A stretch of 64,000 nucleotides of DNA, taken from contig CAJTXU010000002.1 of the NCBI GenBank assembly GCA_910584125.1, positions 60,621-124,620 on the forward strand. The letters run 5' to 3'. The stretch is from an uncultured Muribaculaceae bacterium. Its GTDB lineage: Bacteria > Bacteroidota > Bacteroidia > Bacteroidales > Muribaculaceae. A program made the translations under genes and the position numbers. The notes beneath the pieces are model-generated. The model was not told the DNA's origin. It searched no databases and saw only the letters and a program-made list of their open reading frames with translations. Shown here piece by piece: positions 49,839-59,189 of the stretch (positions are counted from its first letter, which is position 1; each line of letters starts with the position of its first letter).

Positions 49839-49924
49839 CCGAGATTATCGAGGGTCTCGGGTTCTCGAGATTCTCGGGGGTCTCGAGGGTCTCGATATTC
49901 TCGGGGTTCTCGAGATTCTCGAGC
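49839..49924. repeat. 9-bp imperfect tandem repeat between proS and the DPP-IV gene
   Basis: About nine units of a CTCGAGAAT/CTCGAGACC-type 9-mer (minus-strand reading), starting 6 bases after the proS stop. Same period as the arrays at 19442 and 45041 but a different unit. Many units contain CTCGAG or CCGAG. Confidence 0.8.
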
Positions 49925-49930
49925 TTAATG

Positions 49931-51412
49931 TCAATAGGAGCGCGCGAAGAGCACGCGGCGTGCGGAGGGGCGGCCGGTCACCATGCAGACGCCGGGCGTC
50001 GTGTCGCCGTCGAACGGGATGCAGCGGATCGTGGCTTTGGTCTCCTCCTTAATCTTCTCCTCGGTTTCGGGCGTACCGTCCCAATGGGCCATGATGAAGA
50101 CGCCGTCCTCGATTCGACGCTTGAACTCGTCGTAGGTGTCGACAGTGATGGTGCGGCTCTCACGGTAGGCAAGGGCGCGCTCGAAGAGGCTCCGCTGTAT
50201 GTCGTCGAGTTCGGCGGCCACATGGTCGACGATGCCCTCGAGCGGCTGAGTCTCCTTCTCGAGTGTGTCGCGGCGCATCACCTCGACAGTGCCCTGCTCG
50301 AGGTCACGCTGACCGATGGCGAGGCGCACGGGCACACCCTTCACCTCATAGTCAGCGAACTTGAAGCCCGGGCGGCGGTTGTCGGCGTCGTCATATTTGA
50401 CGCTGATGCCGCGGCGGCGGAACTCATCGACAAGCGGACGGACGCGCTCGGAAATCATAGCGAGACCCTCGTCGTTCTTGTAGATGGGCACGATCACAAC
50501 CTGGATCGGTGCGAGCTTCGGGGGCAGCACGAGACCGTTGTCGTCGCTGTGGGTCATGATCAGCGCGCCCATAAGGCGAGTCGATACACCCCACGACGTG
50601 GCCCATACGTATTCGGGCTCATTGTTCTTGTTCATGAACGTCACGTCGAAAGCCTTGGCGAAGTTCTGGCCGAGGAAGTGCGACGTGCCGCTCTGCAGGG
50701 CCTTGCCGTCCTGCATCATGGCCTCGATGGTGTAGGTGTCGATCGCGCCGGCGAAACGTTCGTTGGGCGACTTGGTGCCCTTAACCACAGGCATCGCCAT
50801 GTAGTTCTCGGCGAAGTCGGCGTAGACATCGAGCATTCTCGTGGCCTCGGCCACGGCCTCCTCGCTGGTGGCGTGGGCGGTGTGGCCCTCCTGCCAGAGG
50901 AACTCGGCCGTGCGCAGGAACATGCGGGTGCGCATCTCCCAGCGCATCACATTGGCCCACTGGTTGATGAGCAGCGGGAGGTCGCGGTATGAATGTATCC
51001 AGTTGCGGTATGTGTTCCAGATTATGGTCTCGGAGGTCGGGCGTATGATGAGCTCCTCGTCGAGACGGGCCGCAGGGTCGACCACCACGCCGTTGCCCTC
51101 GGGGTCGTTCATGAGGCGGTGGTGCGTCACGACGGCGCACTCCTTTGCGAAGCCCTCCACGTGCTCGGCCTCGCGGCTGAGGAACGACTTCGGGATAAGA
51201 AGTGGGAAATATGCGTTCTGATGGCCCGTGGCCTTGAACATATCGTCGAGCACGCGCTGCATCTTCTCCCAGATGGCGTAGCCATAAGGCTTGATTACCA
51301 TGCAGCCGCGAACGGCCGATTGCTCGGCGAGGTCGGCCTTGGCCACAAGTTCGTTATACCACTGGGAATAATTGTCTGACCTTTTAGTGAAATTCTTAAG
51401 TTCTTTTGCCAT
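49931..51412 (-). CDS. proS: Prolyl-tRNA synthetase, type 3
   Basis: 493 residues without the bacterial editing insertion, i.e. the archaeal/eukaryotic-like type used by Bacteroidetes. Class II motifs: GCMVIKPYGYAIWEKMQRVLDD, RPTSETIIWNTYRNWIHSYRDLPLLINQWANVMRWE (motif 2), GTSHFLGQNFAKAF and TSWGVSTRLMGALI (motif 3). The anticodon-binding domain and the ProS-specific C-terminal zinc-like region (IRCIPFDGDTTPGVCMVTGRP) follow. It is co-directional with DUF4293 upstream. Confidence 0.97.
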   Translation of the reverse strand: MAKELKNFTKRSDNYSQWYNELVAKADLAEQSAVRGCMVIKPYGYAIWEKMQRVLDDMFKATGHQNAYFPLLIPKSFLSREAEHVEGFAKECAVVTHHRLMNDPEGNGVVVDPAARLDEELIIRPTSETIIWNTYRNWIHSYRDLPLLINQWANVMRWEMRTRMFLRTAEFLWQEGHTAHATSEEAVAEATRMLDVYADFAENYMAMPVVKGTKSPNERFAGAIDTYTIEAMMQDGKALQSGTSHFLGQNFAKAFDVTFMNKNNEPEYVWATSWGVSTRLMGALIMTHSDDNGLVLPPKLAPIQVVIVPIYKNDEGLAMISERVRPLVDEFRRRGISVKYDDADNRRPGFKFADYEVKGVPVRLAIGQRDLEQGTVEVMRRDTLEKETQPLEGIVDHVAAELDDIQRSLFERALAYRESRTITVDTYDEFKRRIEDGVFIMAHWDGTPETEEKIKEETKATIRCIPFDGDTTPGVCMVTGRPSARRVLFARSY

Positions 51413-51440
51413 AATCGAAAAGGGGAAATTGCTTGTGTTG

Positions 51441-51911
51441 TTAACGGATTCGGTCGGCCGCTCGCAGAAGCCTCTGGTCGGCGCATATCCGGTTGTAGGC
51501 CATGATGTCGGCCACGAACGCCAGCAGCGGCGCCACTATCAGCGACGACCAGCTGACCTGATAGCCGTCGAAATACCAATAGCCGTACGAGCAGCCGATG
51601 GCCACGAGAGCCAGCAGGAAGAAGACCTCGATGAGGCAGAGGGTCTTCTGCAGCTTCATGTTCTTGAACATGAATATATTCAGCAGCGGAAGGATGAAAC
51701 TCATCAGCGACACGATGAAGAAGGCCCATGTGCGGGTGTGATAACCCGTCGGGGCACCGTCGGTCGCGATTCCTTCGATCCGGAATCCGAGCGTCGTGAA
51801 GTCGAGAGTCTGCTCAGGCATCTGCACCTGACCGAGCGACATGAACGTGAAGCAGGCCATGACGCCCGCGGCCACAAGGAGCAATATGGATTGCCAGCGT
51901 TGAATCACCAT
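51441..51911 (-). CDS. DUF4293 membrane protein
   Basis: 156 residues with four membrane helices (WQSILLLVAAGVMACFTF, WAFFIVSLMSFILPLLNIFMF, LCLIEVFFLLALVAIGCSYGYW, SSLIVAPLLAFVADIMAY). It matches DUF4293, a Bacteroidetes-wide family of unknown function, beginning with the typical VIQRWQSI. It precedes proS by 28 bases. Confidence 0.85.
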   Translation of the reverse strand: MVIQRWQSILLLVAAGVMACFTFMSLGQVQMPEQTLDFTTLGFRIEGIATDGAPTGYHTRTWAFFIVSLMSFILPLLNIFMFKNMKLQKTLCLIEVFFLLALVAIGCSYGYWYFDGYQVSWSSLIVAPLLAFVADIMAYNRICADQRLLRAADRIR

Positions 51912-51937
51912 AAAAAATTCCTTTTAAATTCTGAATG

Positions 51938-51945
51938 CAAATTTA
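51938..51945 (-). promoter_or_regulatory. -7 element for DUF4293-proS (TAAATTTG on minus)
   Basis: CAAATTTA on plus reads TAAATTTG on minus, 27 bases before the DUF4293 start. No clear -33 box. Divergent from the DUF1599 promoter. Confidence 0.5.
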
Positions 51946-51986
51946 ACAAAAAATCGGGGAACTTGAGGCCTGCGGAACCATTAAAT

Positions 51987-52017
51987 TTTGATTATCGGGT
52001 TAAAATTGGTAATTTAG
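51987..52017 (+). promoter_or_regulatory. Promoter of DUF1599 / BT_3928-like genes
   Basis: TTTG at 51987-51990, 19-base spacer, TAATTTAG at 52010-52017 (one mismatch). Leader about 12-16 bases. Confidence 0.5.
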
Positions 52018-52033
52018 CGTAAAATTTCTACCC

Positions 52034-52582
52034 ATGGACATAAAAGGAAACACAATCGAGGAGTTCAAAGAGGTCAGAAAGGTGTGCCGCACGGTCTTCG
52101 AGAAGAAGATGCTCGACTACGGCACGTCTTGGCGCGTGATGCGCCCGATGAGCCTGACCGACCAGATCTACATCAAGGCGCGGCGCATCCGCACGCTTGA
52201 GGAGAACGGCGAGGATTTCGCCGCCGTCAACGAGGGCATCGAGCCTGAGTTCATCGGCATCATCAACTATTGCGCCATGGCCCTGATCCAGCTGAATCTC
52301 GGCCCGGGCGACCCGCTACCGCCGGCGGAGGCCCTGAAGCTCTATGACAAGGCCATCGACGCTGCGACATCGCTGATGCTCCACAAGAACCATGACTATG
52401 ACGAGGCATGGCGCCATATGAGGGTCAGCAGCTTCACCGACATCATCCTGCAGAAGCTGATGCGCACCAAGGAAATAGAGTCTAACAACGGGCGTACGGT
52501 CGTTTCCGAGGGCATCGACGCCAACTACATGGATATCATCAACTATGCCATCTTCGCGCTTATCAAACTTCGCTTCGAGTGA
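52034..52582 (+). CDS. DUF1599 domain protein
   Basis: 182 residues, two tandem copies of a ~65-residue domain: KMLDYGTSWRVMRPMSLTDQIYIKARRIRTLEE and KNHDYDEAWRHMRVSSFTDIILQKLMRTKEIE. This is DUF1599, a nucleotide pyrophosphohydrolase-like (MazG-related helical) fold by some accounts. The conserved D-Y, R and E residues are present in both repeats. Function unknown. Its end overlaps the BT_3928-like gene by 38 bases. Confidence 0.88.
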   Translation: MDIKGNTIEEFKEVRKVCRTVFEKKMLDYGTSWRVMRPMSLTDQIYIKARRIRTLEENGEDFAAVNEGIEPEFIGIINYCAMALIQLNLGPGDPLPPAEALKLYDKAIDAATSLMLHKNHDYDEAWRHMRVSSFTDIILQKLMRTKEIESNNGRTVVSEGIDANYMDIINYAIFALIKLRFE

Positions 52583-53894
52583 CTGGGGCCGCGCCGTGAC
52601 ATGGCTGGCGAGGCTCATCGTCGGCGGCACGTTCGTCTTCTCCGGATTCGTCAAGGCCGTCGACCCCTGGGGCACGCTCTATAAAATGGAGGAGTATGTG
52701 GCCGCGCTCGGCGTCCCGGCCACGCACTCGCTGATCGTGGCCGGCGTGTTCGGTCTGTGCGCCCTCGAGTTCATGCTGGGCGTCTTTCTAATCGCGGGAT
52801 GCTACAGGCGTTCGACGCCGGTTGTCACCCTCGCCGTGATGGCCGTGATGCTGCCGCTCACGCTCTGGATCGCCGTCAGCGACCCGGTGAAAGACTGCGG
52901 CTGCTTCGGCGACGCCGTGGTGATTTCCAACTGGGCGACTTTCTGGAAGAACGTTGTGCTCACTCTGCTCACCGTCTGGCTCGTGCGCTTCAACGGCAGG
53001 GCGGTGACTCTGATATCACCTGCGTTCCAGTGGCTTGCTGTGGTGGTGTGCATCGCCTTCACGGGCTACGTCTCGTGCATCGGATACATGCGTCAGCCGC
53101 TGCTCGATTTCCGGCCCTATGCGGTCGGAGGCCCCATAACCGACGATTCTGACAGCGAGGAGGGTGCCTACCGCTTTGTCTACGAGAAGGACGGAGTTAG
53201 AAAGGAATATGGCGAGCAGGACGAACTGCCGTCGGAAGAAGATGGCTGGAAATTCGTCGAGCGACGTCAGACGAGCGGCGACGAAAAGGCCGGAGACGAC
53301 ACGGGGCGCACGTTCCGCATATGGAGCGAGGACGGCGAGGATGACGTCACCGACGACGTGATCGACTCCGACCGTATGCTGATGCTGCTCATCCCGGAGC
53401 TCGAGAGTGTCTCGCCGGCCACGACATGGAAGATCAACTCGCTATACGACTGGAGCGAGAAGATGGGCGTCGACATGCTGGCGGTGGTATCGGCCGGCCC
53501 GGATCGGATAGCCGAATGGAAAGACCTGTCGATGCCGCGTTACGACATCTTCACCAGCGACGACACGGCCATCAAGGAGGTGGCGCGCGGAAACCCGGCG
53601 CTCGTTTATCTCGACAACGACACGGTGAGATGGAAATCGACTCTGTCGGCACTCGACACCGACCGCATCACGTCGTCTGACGACCCGCAGGCGATAATGG
53701 AACCCGTAGTCGACGGCCGCCGCGAGGCGACCAACTGCATCATGCTCTTCTTCGCCGCCCTCGCCACGCTGGTGGCGGTCTCGATGGTGCCCCGCATCCG
53801 CAACGCTTTCGGCACGGCGAGACGCCGTCGCGCCAGGGCTGCTTCTGAAAGCGAGCCCGCTAAGCGTGATGATAAGGCTCCCCGCGCAGAATAG
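52545..53894 (+). CDS. BT_3928-type membrane protein (DoxX-like with thiol-fold C-terminus)
   Basis: 449 residues. The N-terminal part is a four-to-five helix DoxX/MauE-like domain (LIVGGTFVFSGFVKAVDPWGTLYKMEEYVAALG, FGLCALEFMLGVFLIAGC) with the CGCFGDAV Cys pair. The middle is acidic. The C-terminal part, RYDIFTSDDTAIKEVARGNPALVYLDNDTV, resembles a TlpA/thioredoxin fold without its CxxC. The family often sits next to DUF1599. A redox role is inferred. Convergent with rlmH; the ends overlap by 35 bases. Confidence 0.8.
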   Translation: MPSSRLSNFASSDWGRAVTWLARLIVGGTFVFSGFVKAVDPWGTLYKMEEYVAALGVPATHSLIVAGVFGLCALEFMLGVFLIAGCYRRSTPVVTLAVMAVMLPLTLWIAVSDPVKDCGCFGDAVVISNWATFWKNVVLTLLTVWLVRFNGRAVTLISPAFQWLAVVVCIAFTGYVSCIGYMRQPLLDFRPYAVGGPITDDSDSEEGAYRFVYEKDGVRKEYGEQDELPSEEDGWKFVERRQTSGDEKAGDDTGRTFRIWSEDGEDDVTDDVIDSDRMLMLLIPELESVSPATTWKINSLYDWSEKMGVDMLAVVSAGPDRIAEWKDLSMPRYDIFTSDDTAIKEVARGNPALVYLDNDTVRWKSTLSALDTDRITSSDDPQAIMEPVVDGRREATNCIMLFFAALATLVAVSMVPRIRNAFGTARRRRARAASESEPAKRDDKAPRAE

Positions 53895-54333
53895 TCATGG
53901 CGCGGTAGATCTGCTCGACGAAGAACATGCGCACCATCTCGTGGTTGAACGTCATGCGCGACAGCGACAGCTTGGCGTCGGCCCTGGCATACACCGCCTC
54001 CGAGAACCCGTAAGGTCCGCCGACCACGAACACCGTGCGCTTGCGGCCCGAGGCCATGAGCTTCTCGATATAACCCGCGAATTCAACAGAACTGTATTCC
54101 CTGCCCCTTTCGTCAAGCAACACGACGAAATCGGCAGGGTTTATCTTTTGCAATATCATCTCTCCTTCCCTATCCTTCTGCTGCTGCTCGCTCATCGACC
54201 TCGACGCCTTGACGTCGGGAAGCTCGCTCATGTCGAATGGAACGTAGCGCTTCAGACGGCCGGTGTATTCGGCCAGCCCGCGGGCCACGAAGTCAATGCG
54301 GGTCCTGCCCACTGTCATCAATAGTATGTCCAT
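53860..54333 (-). CDS. rlmH: 23S rRNA pseudouridine-1915 N3-methyltransferase RlmH
   Basis: 157 residues from ATG 54333; the longer frame to 54426 runs through the terminator and is rejected. Features: MDILLMTVGRTRIDFVARGLAEYTGRLKRY, FVVLLDERGREYSSVEFAGYI, VFVVGGPYGFSEAVY (SAM-binding trefoil knot) and LSLSRMTFNHEMVRMFFVEQIYRAMTILRGEPYHH at the C-terminus. It methylates the pseudouridine placed by RluD, whose probable gene is at 34332. Confidence 0.97.
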   Translation of the reverse strand: MDILLMTVGRTRIDFVARGLAEYTGRLKRYVPFDMSELPDVKASRSMSEQQQKDREGEMILQKINPADFVVLLDERGREYSSVEFAGYIEKLMASGRKRTVFVVGGPYGFSEAVYARADAKLSLSRMTFNHEMVRMFFVEQIYRAMTILRGEPYHHA

Positions 54334-54342
54334 ACCTATATA

Positions 54343-54385
54343 ACGAGAAAAGCCGCGGATATTGGAACTTTCCAATATCCGCGGC
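54343..54385 (-). terminator. Intrinsic terminator after the M16 peptidase gene
   Basis: A perfect 16-bp stem (54352-54367 with 54370-54385) followed on the minus strand by TTTTCTCGTTATA. The stem reads GCCGCGGATATTGGAA. It separates the M16 gene from rlmH downstream. Confidence 0.85.
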
Positions 54386-54406
54386 CAATCCTTATTTATG
54401 AGAAAA

Positions 54407-57205
54407 TCATTTCTTTTCAGGCACACCCTGGAGAACTACCTGGATGTGGTTCTTGCCGTCGTATACGGTCGAAAGGAACTTGTTGAAGTCCTCTACCGTG
54501 AGGTTTTCGATGGCGGCCTTGTAGCCGGTCACGTCGTCGAATCCACGCACGAGACGGAAGAGGCTGTTGCTCCAGTAACCGTTGGTGCGCTCGCGGATCT
54601 CATATTGCTTGAGGGCGGCCTCCTTGACCTTGTTGAACTGCTCGGCGGGGGCGCCGTTCTTGAGAAGCTTCATGAACTCCTCGTTGGCGCGGGCGATAAG
54701 CTTGTCCTGCATCTGGTCGTTGGTCTGGAAGACGTATACGAGCTGCCATGTGCCGTTCCAGGGGCTCAGGTTTGCGTACGCGTAGGGGCTGTACGTGCCG
54801 CCTTCCTCCTCGCGGAGAGTGTCGGTGAAGATGTTGCTGAGCACGTCGCCCATCAGGTCGACGCGGACGACGTTCTCCACATTATAAGGCAGGTTCGTGC
54901 CGTTGGCGTCTACATATACAATGGTCGAGGGCGCGGCCATCTCGAGTGTCTGCTTGTCGTTGACCTGACCCTTGGCCAGAGCTATAGAGCTGAGTTTCTT
55001 GACCTCTGCCTTCTTGCCGGCAGGAATCGAGGCGATGTACTTCTCGATCATCGGTTTGATGGAGTCGATGTTTACGTTTCCGGTGAAGATGAAAGTGAAG
55101 TCGGCGGGATTGGCGAGGACACCCTTGGCGATGCCGAAAGCCTTGTCGTAGTTGACGGCGTCAAGCATCTCGACGGTCGGCGTCTGGAACATGGGATTGT
55201 TGCCGTAAGTCGCTTTCGATACCATGCGGCCGAATACCTGCTGCTGGTCCTTGTCGGCGTTCTTGAGCGATGTGCGCACCTTGTCGAGCTCGGTGTTGAA
55301 CGAAGTCGCGTCGGGATTGAGCTGTGTGAACGAGGAGTTGATGAGCTCCATCAGATAACGGAAGTCCTTGACCGTCGAGCGGCCTTCGAACAGGTTGGAA
55401 GTCGAGCCGATGTTGAGATTGGTCGAGACGTTCTTGCCAGCGAGATATTTCTTGAGTTTCAGGTGGTCGAACGCTCCCTGCTTCGCATAGTTGTATGCAT
55501 CCTCGGCGCAGAGCACATCGGGGGCGTCGGCCGGGGCGAACGACTGCTTGCCGCCAGGTGCGACGGCTGTGAAGAGGATCTCGTCCTGCTTGAAGTCGGT
55601 GGGCTTGACCATCACCTTGGCGCCGTTGGAAAGAGTGAAGACAGTCGTGCCGAACTGGCCGGCCTCGGTCTTTGTGATCTTGCCGGCGGGGGCGAGTTTC
55701 TCGATCAGCGGGTCGGTGATGACCTCGTCGACATATGCCTCATAGTCGGCGTTGAGGGTCTTCTCCACGTTGCCGACGATCTGCTCGCGGGTGAGCTCGA
55801 CCATCTGGTCGCGCGTAGGCTCGGAGACTACGATCACCTGGTTTTCCGATGTCAGGATCTGCTTGCCCAGCTCGTTGAAGGCCTCGGCGGGAAGCATGGG
55901 CAGGATCTGCTTGGCGAGCTCGTACTCCTTGTCGATGCCGGGAGAGGGTTCGTTGTCGATGAAGTGGCGGATGATCTCGCGGGCGAGAGTCTCGCTGTTG
56001 GTGTTGTTGCGTTCGTTGTATGCCTTCTCATACTGGGCGAGGAGTTCGTCGCGGGCACGCTCCACCTCCGACTGCATGAAGCCGGCCTTGCAGGCCTGGG
56101 CCACGACGGCGAGGGCGTCGTCGATGGCGGCTGACATGTCATCCTTGCCGACGACGATGACGTTGAACGCCGCCTTGGTCTTGGAGATGAAGAAGTCGCT
56201 GATGTTGACCACAGACTCAAGATACTTGCACTCGGGCTTCTTGCTGTATTCGCTCAGACGGTTGTTGATCATCTGAGAGAAGACGTTGAATACCAGCGCG
56301 TCCTGCACGTAGTATTCCATCGTGTTGCGGAACTCGACGGGGAATTTGTCTGACTTGAAACTGATGTATGCGATGGGATACTGCAGCTCCTTGTCGGTGA
56401 AGTAGTGGTAGATGGGCTCCTTGTTGTCCGACACCTCGGGATATGTGCGCTCGGCGGCGTTCTCGGGCATCTTGATGGTCGAGAAGAGATCGATGACTTT
56501 CTTCTCCATCTCGGCCACGTCGAAGTCACCGACGATGACGATGCCCTGCTGGTCGGGACGGTACCACTTGTGGTAGTAGTCGCGGATCACCTGGGGCGGG
56601 AAGTTGCGGACGATCTCCATCTTGCCGATGGGCATCTGCTGATACTGGTATTCCTCATAGATCTTGGGGAGCATCGACTCGTACATACGTTGCATGGCGC
56701 TGTTGCGCGAGCGCCATTCCTCCTCGATCACGCCGCGCTCGGCGTTGATCTCGTCTTCTTCGAGCAGGATGCTGCCGCTCCAGTCGTGGAGCACGAGCAG
56801 GACGCTGTCCATCAGGGCCTTGTCGGTGGTCGGAACATTGTTGACGTTGTAGACCGTCTCATCGAAGCCAGTGTAGGCGTTGATGTCGGCGCCGAAGCGG
56901 ATACCCTTCGACTGCAGATAGTTGAGCATAGACTTGCCGGGGAAGTTGGTTGTCCCGTTGAACGCCATATGCTCGAGGAAGTGGGCCAGTCCGAGCTGCT
57001 CGGGAGTCTCGAGGGTCGAGCCGACCTTCTGCGCGATGTAGAAATTGGCGCGCTGTTTGGGCTCCTCGTTGTGGAGGATGTAGTAATTCAGGCCGTTGGG
57101 CAGAGTGCCGTGCTTCACCGCCGGGTTAAGCGGCAGCGGAGTCTGGGCCGACGCGAAAATCGCGCAGACCGCCACCATGGCCAGAGTCAGGAACTTTTTA
57201 AACAT
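54407..57205 (-). CDS. M16-family zinc peptidase (insulinase/PqqL-like), two-repeat form
   Basis: 932 residues. Signal peptide MFKKFLTLAMVAVCAIFASA. The active site HxxEH is HFLEH (His75, Glu78, His79) with the distal Glu in NAERGVIEEEWRSRN. A second, inactive M16 half fills the C-terminal ~450 residues (FAPADAPDVLCAEDAYNYAKQGAFDHLK and later). Such periplasmic two-half proteins form a clamshell that digests short peptides. Monocistronic, with a clear terminator. Confidence 0.93.
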   Translation of the reverse strand: MFKKFLTLAMVAVCAIFASAQTPLPLNPAVKHGTLPNGLNYYILHNEEPKQRANFYIAQKVGSTLETPEQLGLAHFLEHMAFNGTTNFPGKSMLNYLQSKGIRFGADINAYTGFDETVYNVNNVPTTDKALMDSVLLVLHDWSGSILLEEDEINAERGVIEEEWRSRNSAMQRMYESMLPKIYEEYQYQQMPIGKMEIVRNFPPQVIRDYYHKWYRPDQQGIVIVGDFDVAEMEKKVIDLFSTIKMPENAAERTYPEVSDNKEPIYHYFTDKELQYPIAYISFKSDKFPVEFRNTMEYYVQDALVFNVFSQMINNRLSEYSKKPECKYLESVVNISDFFISKTKAAFNVIVVGKDDMSAAIDDALAVVAQACKAGFMQSEVERARDELLAQYEKAYNERNNTNSETLAREIIRHFIDNEPSPGIDKEYELAKQILPMLPAEAFNELGKQILTSENQVIVVSEPTRDQMVELTREQIVGNVEKTLNADYEAYVDEVITDPLIEKLAPAGKITKTEAGQFGTTVFTLSNGAKVMVKPTDFKQDEILFTAVAPGGKQSFAPADAPDVLCAEDAYNYAKQGAFDHLKLKKYLAGKNVSTNLNIGSTSNLFEGRSTVKDFRYLMELINSSFTQLNPDATSFNTELDKVRTSLKNADKDQQQVFGRMVSKATYGNNPMFQTPTVEMLDAVNYDKAFGIAKGVLANPADFTFIFTGNVNIDSIKPMIEKYIASIPAGKKAEVKKLSSIALAKGQVNDKQTLEMAAPSTIVYVDANGTNLPYNVENVVRVDLMGDVLSNIFTDTLREEEGGTYSPYAYANLSPWNGTWQLVYVFQTNDQMQDKLIARANEEFMKLLKNGAPAEQFNKVKEAALKQYEIRERTNGYWSNSLFRLVRGFDDVTGYKAAIENLTVEDFNKFLSTVYDGKNHIQVVLQGVPEKK

Positions 57206-57307
57206 AGATTTATGGTTTTGGGTTTGTTATTGTCGTGTTTAAGGTTAGATATTTCATTACATAACTCACGAGCCGCCCTCTCTGTGACAGCCGGAGCGAT
57301 ATTTTTA

Positions 57308-57315
57308 CAAAAGTA
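57308..57315 (-). promoter_or_regulatory. -7 element for the M16 gene (TACTTTTG on minus)
   Basis: CAAAAGTA on plus reads TACTTTTG on minus, about 100 bases before the M16 start. No clear -33 box. The 57206-57415 gap holds no gene. Confidence 0.4.
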
Positions 57316-57415
57316 ATAATAATTCGGAACATAGGAAACTATTGGTCGAAAAATATTTGCCACGTGTTAAACTATTTGAACCTGAATTTAGTTTTTTTAA
57401 TAAAATTACCCGAAT

Positions 57416-58351
57416 ATGGACAGTTCATGCTGTATCGAAGACGTTGAGGAATGCCTTGTGGCGAGGCTTGTGTTTCGGCCTGTGACCCGCGCGGACATAC
57501 CGTTGCTGCAATACTATTTCAACCGCTATCCGAGTCGCTCTGACGACTTCACGGTGGGCGGCGTGCTGATGTGGACAGAACTATATGACTACAGGATAGC
57601 CGAATGTCTGGGCAGCCTGTTCATCACAGGTATACAGGCCGGCTCGGATGCTCGTGTGTTCTACCAGCCTCGCGGACCGGTCTCCGCCAGAGAATTCAGA
57701 CGTCTCGTCGCCGACTATTGCTCGCGCCATGACTCGGATGGCATAATGCTTCATCCCGTGGAATACGAGCCGGGGGCAGCCGACGAGTTGAGACTCGCTG
57801 CGCTTGAGACGGTCAACGAATGGCGCGAATACCTCTACCCCGTCGAACGTTTCGCAACTTTCGCAGGCCGAAAGATGGAGAAGAAACGCAACCACCTCAA
57901 TTTCTTCGTCAACAATCACCCCGGATTCGAGGTCGAAACCATCAGCGATGACATGGCCGACGAACTGATATCGTTCACACTCGCGTTCAACGCCGAGCAC
58001 AGCGACAACCCGATTGCCGTCTACGAGTGCCGCCAGGTGATGGAGGTGCTGCGCAACTATTCGTCCTATCCTTTCCACGGCATCGCGATTCGCGTGGACG
58101 GTCGGATAGTCGGCTACACGTTTGGCGAGAAGGCGGGGGATGCGTTCGTAATCCACGCCGAGAAGGGCGACGTGGCCCTTCGCGGCATCTATCAGGTCCT
58201 CGCATCTCGGCTCGCGCAGTCTGTGATGGAAAAATATCCCGACGTCACGCTTCTCAACCGAGAGGACGACATGGGGTCTGAGGCCCTGAGGCGGAGCAAG
58301 ATGAGCTACCATCCGTCGCTCTTCATCGACAAACGGATAGAGAGAATCTGA
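57416..58351 (+). CDS. DUF2156 (GNAT-like) protein
   Basis: 311 residues. Two GNAT-like halves of the DUF2156 family (phosphatidylglycerol lysyltransferase C-terminal type): FRPVTRADIPLLQYYFNRYPSRSDDFTVGGVLMW and, in the second half, KKRNHLNFFVNNHP, GIAIRVDGRIVGYTFGEKAGDAFVIHAEKG and LLNREDDMGSEALRRSKMSYHP. No membrane helices, so not a full MprF. Many such proteins probably use aminoacyl-tRNA or acyl donors; the substrate is unknown. Confidence 0.85.
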   Translation: MDSSCCIEDVEECLVARLVFRPVTRADIPLLQYYFNRYPSRSDDFTVGGVLMWTELYDYRIAECLGSLFITGIQAGSDARVFYQPRGPVSAREFRRLVADYCSRHDSDGIMLHPVEYEPGAADELRLAALETVNEWREYLYPVERFATFAGRKMEKKRNHLNFFVNNHPGFEVETISDDMADELISFTLAFNAEHSDNPIAVYECRQVMEVLRNYSSYPFHGIAIRVDGRIVGYTFGEKAGDAFVIHAEKGDVALRGIYQVLASRLAQSVMEKYPDVTLLNREDDMGSEALRRSKMSYHPSLFIDKRIERI

Positions 58352-58416
58352 AGTCCGCATATTACTGTAAATGCGAAAAAATATGTCGGACAGGCAAGAT
58401 TTTGAATTTTTTTCGT

Positions 58417-58424
58417 TAAATTTG
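58417..58424 (+). promoter_or_regulatory. -7 element for the GT2 gene (TAAATTTG)
   Basis: Exact TAnnTTTG match 27 bases before ATG 58452. No -33 box at the expected distance. Confidence 0.5.
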
Positions 58425-58451
58425 TAGTTCGAAACAAAGATACGACCCAAA

Positions 58452-59186
58452 ATGAGTGACGCACTTGTCATAATACCGACATATAACGAAATAGAAAACA
58501 TCGGCAATATCATCGACGCCGTGATGAAACTGCCCGACGGATTCGACGTGCTCGTGATTGACGATGCGTCGCCCGACGGGACGCAGGACGCGGTCCGCGC
58601 GAAAATGGAGCTGTATCCCGGGCGAGTCAACATGGAGACGCGCACGGGCAAGCTCGGCCTCGGCACGGCCTACATCCATGGTTTCAAATGGGCTCTCGAG
58701 CGCGGTTACAGTTTCGTCATCGAGATGGATGCCGATTTCTCGCACAATCCCGAGGACCTTCCCCGCCTATATCACGAATGCAAGGACCGCGGAGCCGATG
58801 TGGCCGTGGGGTCGCGTTACGTCTCGGGCGTCAATGTGGTGAACTGGCCGATGGGACGAGTGTTGATGTCGTATTTCGCATCGGTCTATGTGCGTATCGT
58901 CACAGGCATGACTCTGCGCGACTCGACGGCGGGATTCGTATGCTACAGGTCTCATGTGCTCCGCGAGCTCGACCTCGACAAGATTCAGTTCAAGGGATAC
59001 GCCTTCCAGATCGAAATGAAGTTCAAGTCGTTCGTCAAGAAATTCAAGATAGTCGAAGTGCCGATTGTGTTCGTCAACCGACAGTTAGGCACGTCAAAGA
59101 TGAACTCAAGCATCTTCGGCGAAGCTATTTTCGGCGTCATCACGCTCCGACTGAAGAGCATCTTCCGCCGCAAGTCTTTCTGCTGA
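58452..59186 (+). CDS. Polyprenol-phosphate mannosyltransferase-like GT2 enzyme
   Basis: 244 residues, GT2 fold. IIPTYNEIENIGNIIDAV, IDDASPDGTQDAV, RTGKLGLGTAYIHGFKWAL, EMDADFSHNPEDLPRL (the DxD motif) and VAVGSRYVSG are classic for dolichol/polyprenol-phosphate mannose synthases. It passes mannose (or another hexose) from a nucleotide sugar to a lipid carrier. The stop is only 4 bases before the IS66 left end, so the extreme C-terminus (RRKSFC) and any operon partner may have been altered by the insertion. Confidence 0.9.
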   Translation: MSDALVIIPTYNEIENIGNIIDAVMKLPDGFDVLVIDDASPDGTQDAVRAKMELYPGRVNMETRTGKLGLGTAYIHGFKWALERGYSFVIEMDADFSHNPEDLPRLYHECKDRGADVAVGSRYVSGVNVVNWPMGRVLMSYFASVYVRIVTGMTLRDSTAGFVCYRSHVLRELDLDKIQFKGYAFQIEMKFKSFVKKFKIVEVPIVFVNRQLGTSKMNSSIFGEAIFGVITLRLKSIFRRKSFC

Positions 59187-59189
59187 ATA

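Noticed and set aside
59182..59189. Target-site duplication of the IS66 element
   Set aside because: The 8 bases on the left (GCTGAATA) and right (GTGCAATG) differ.
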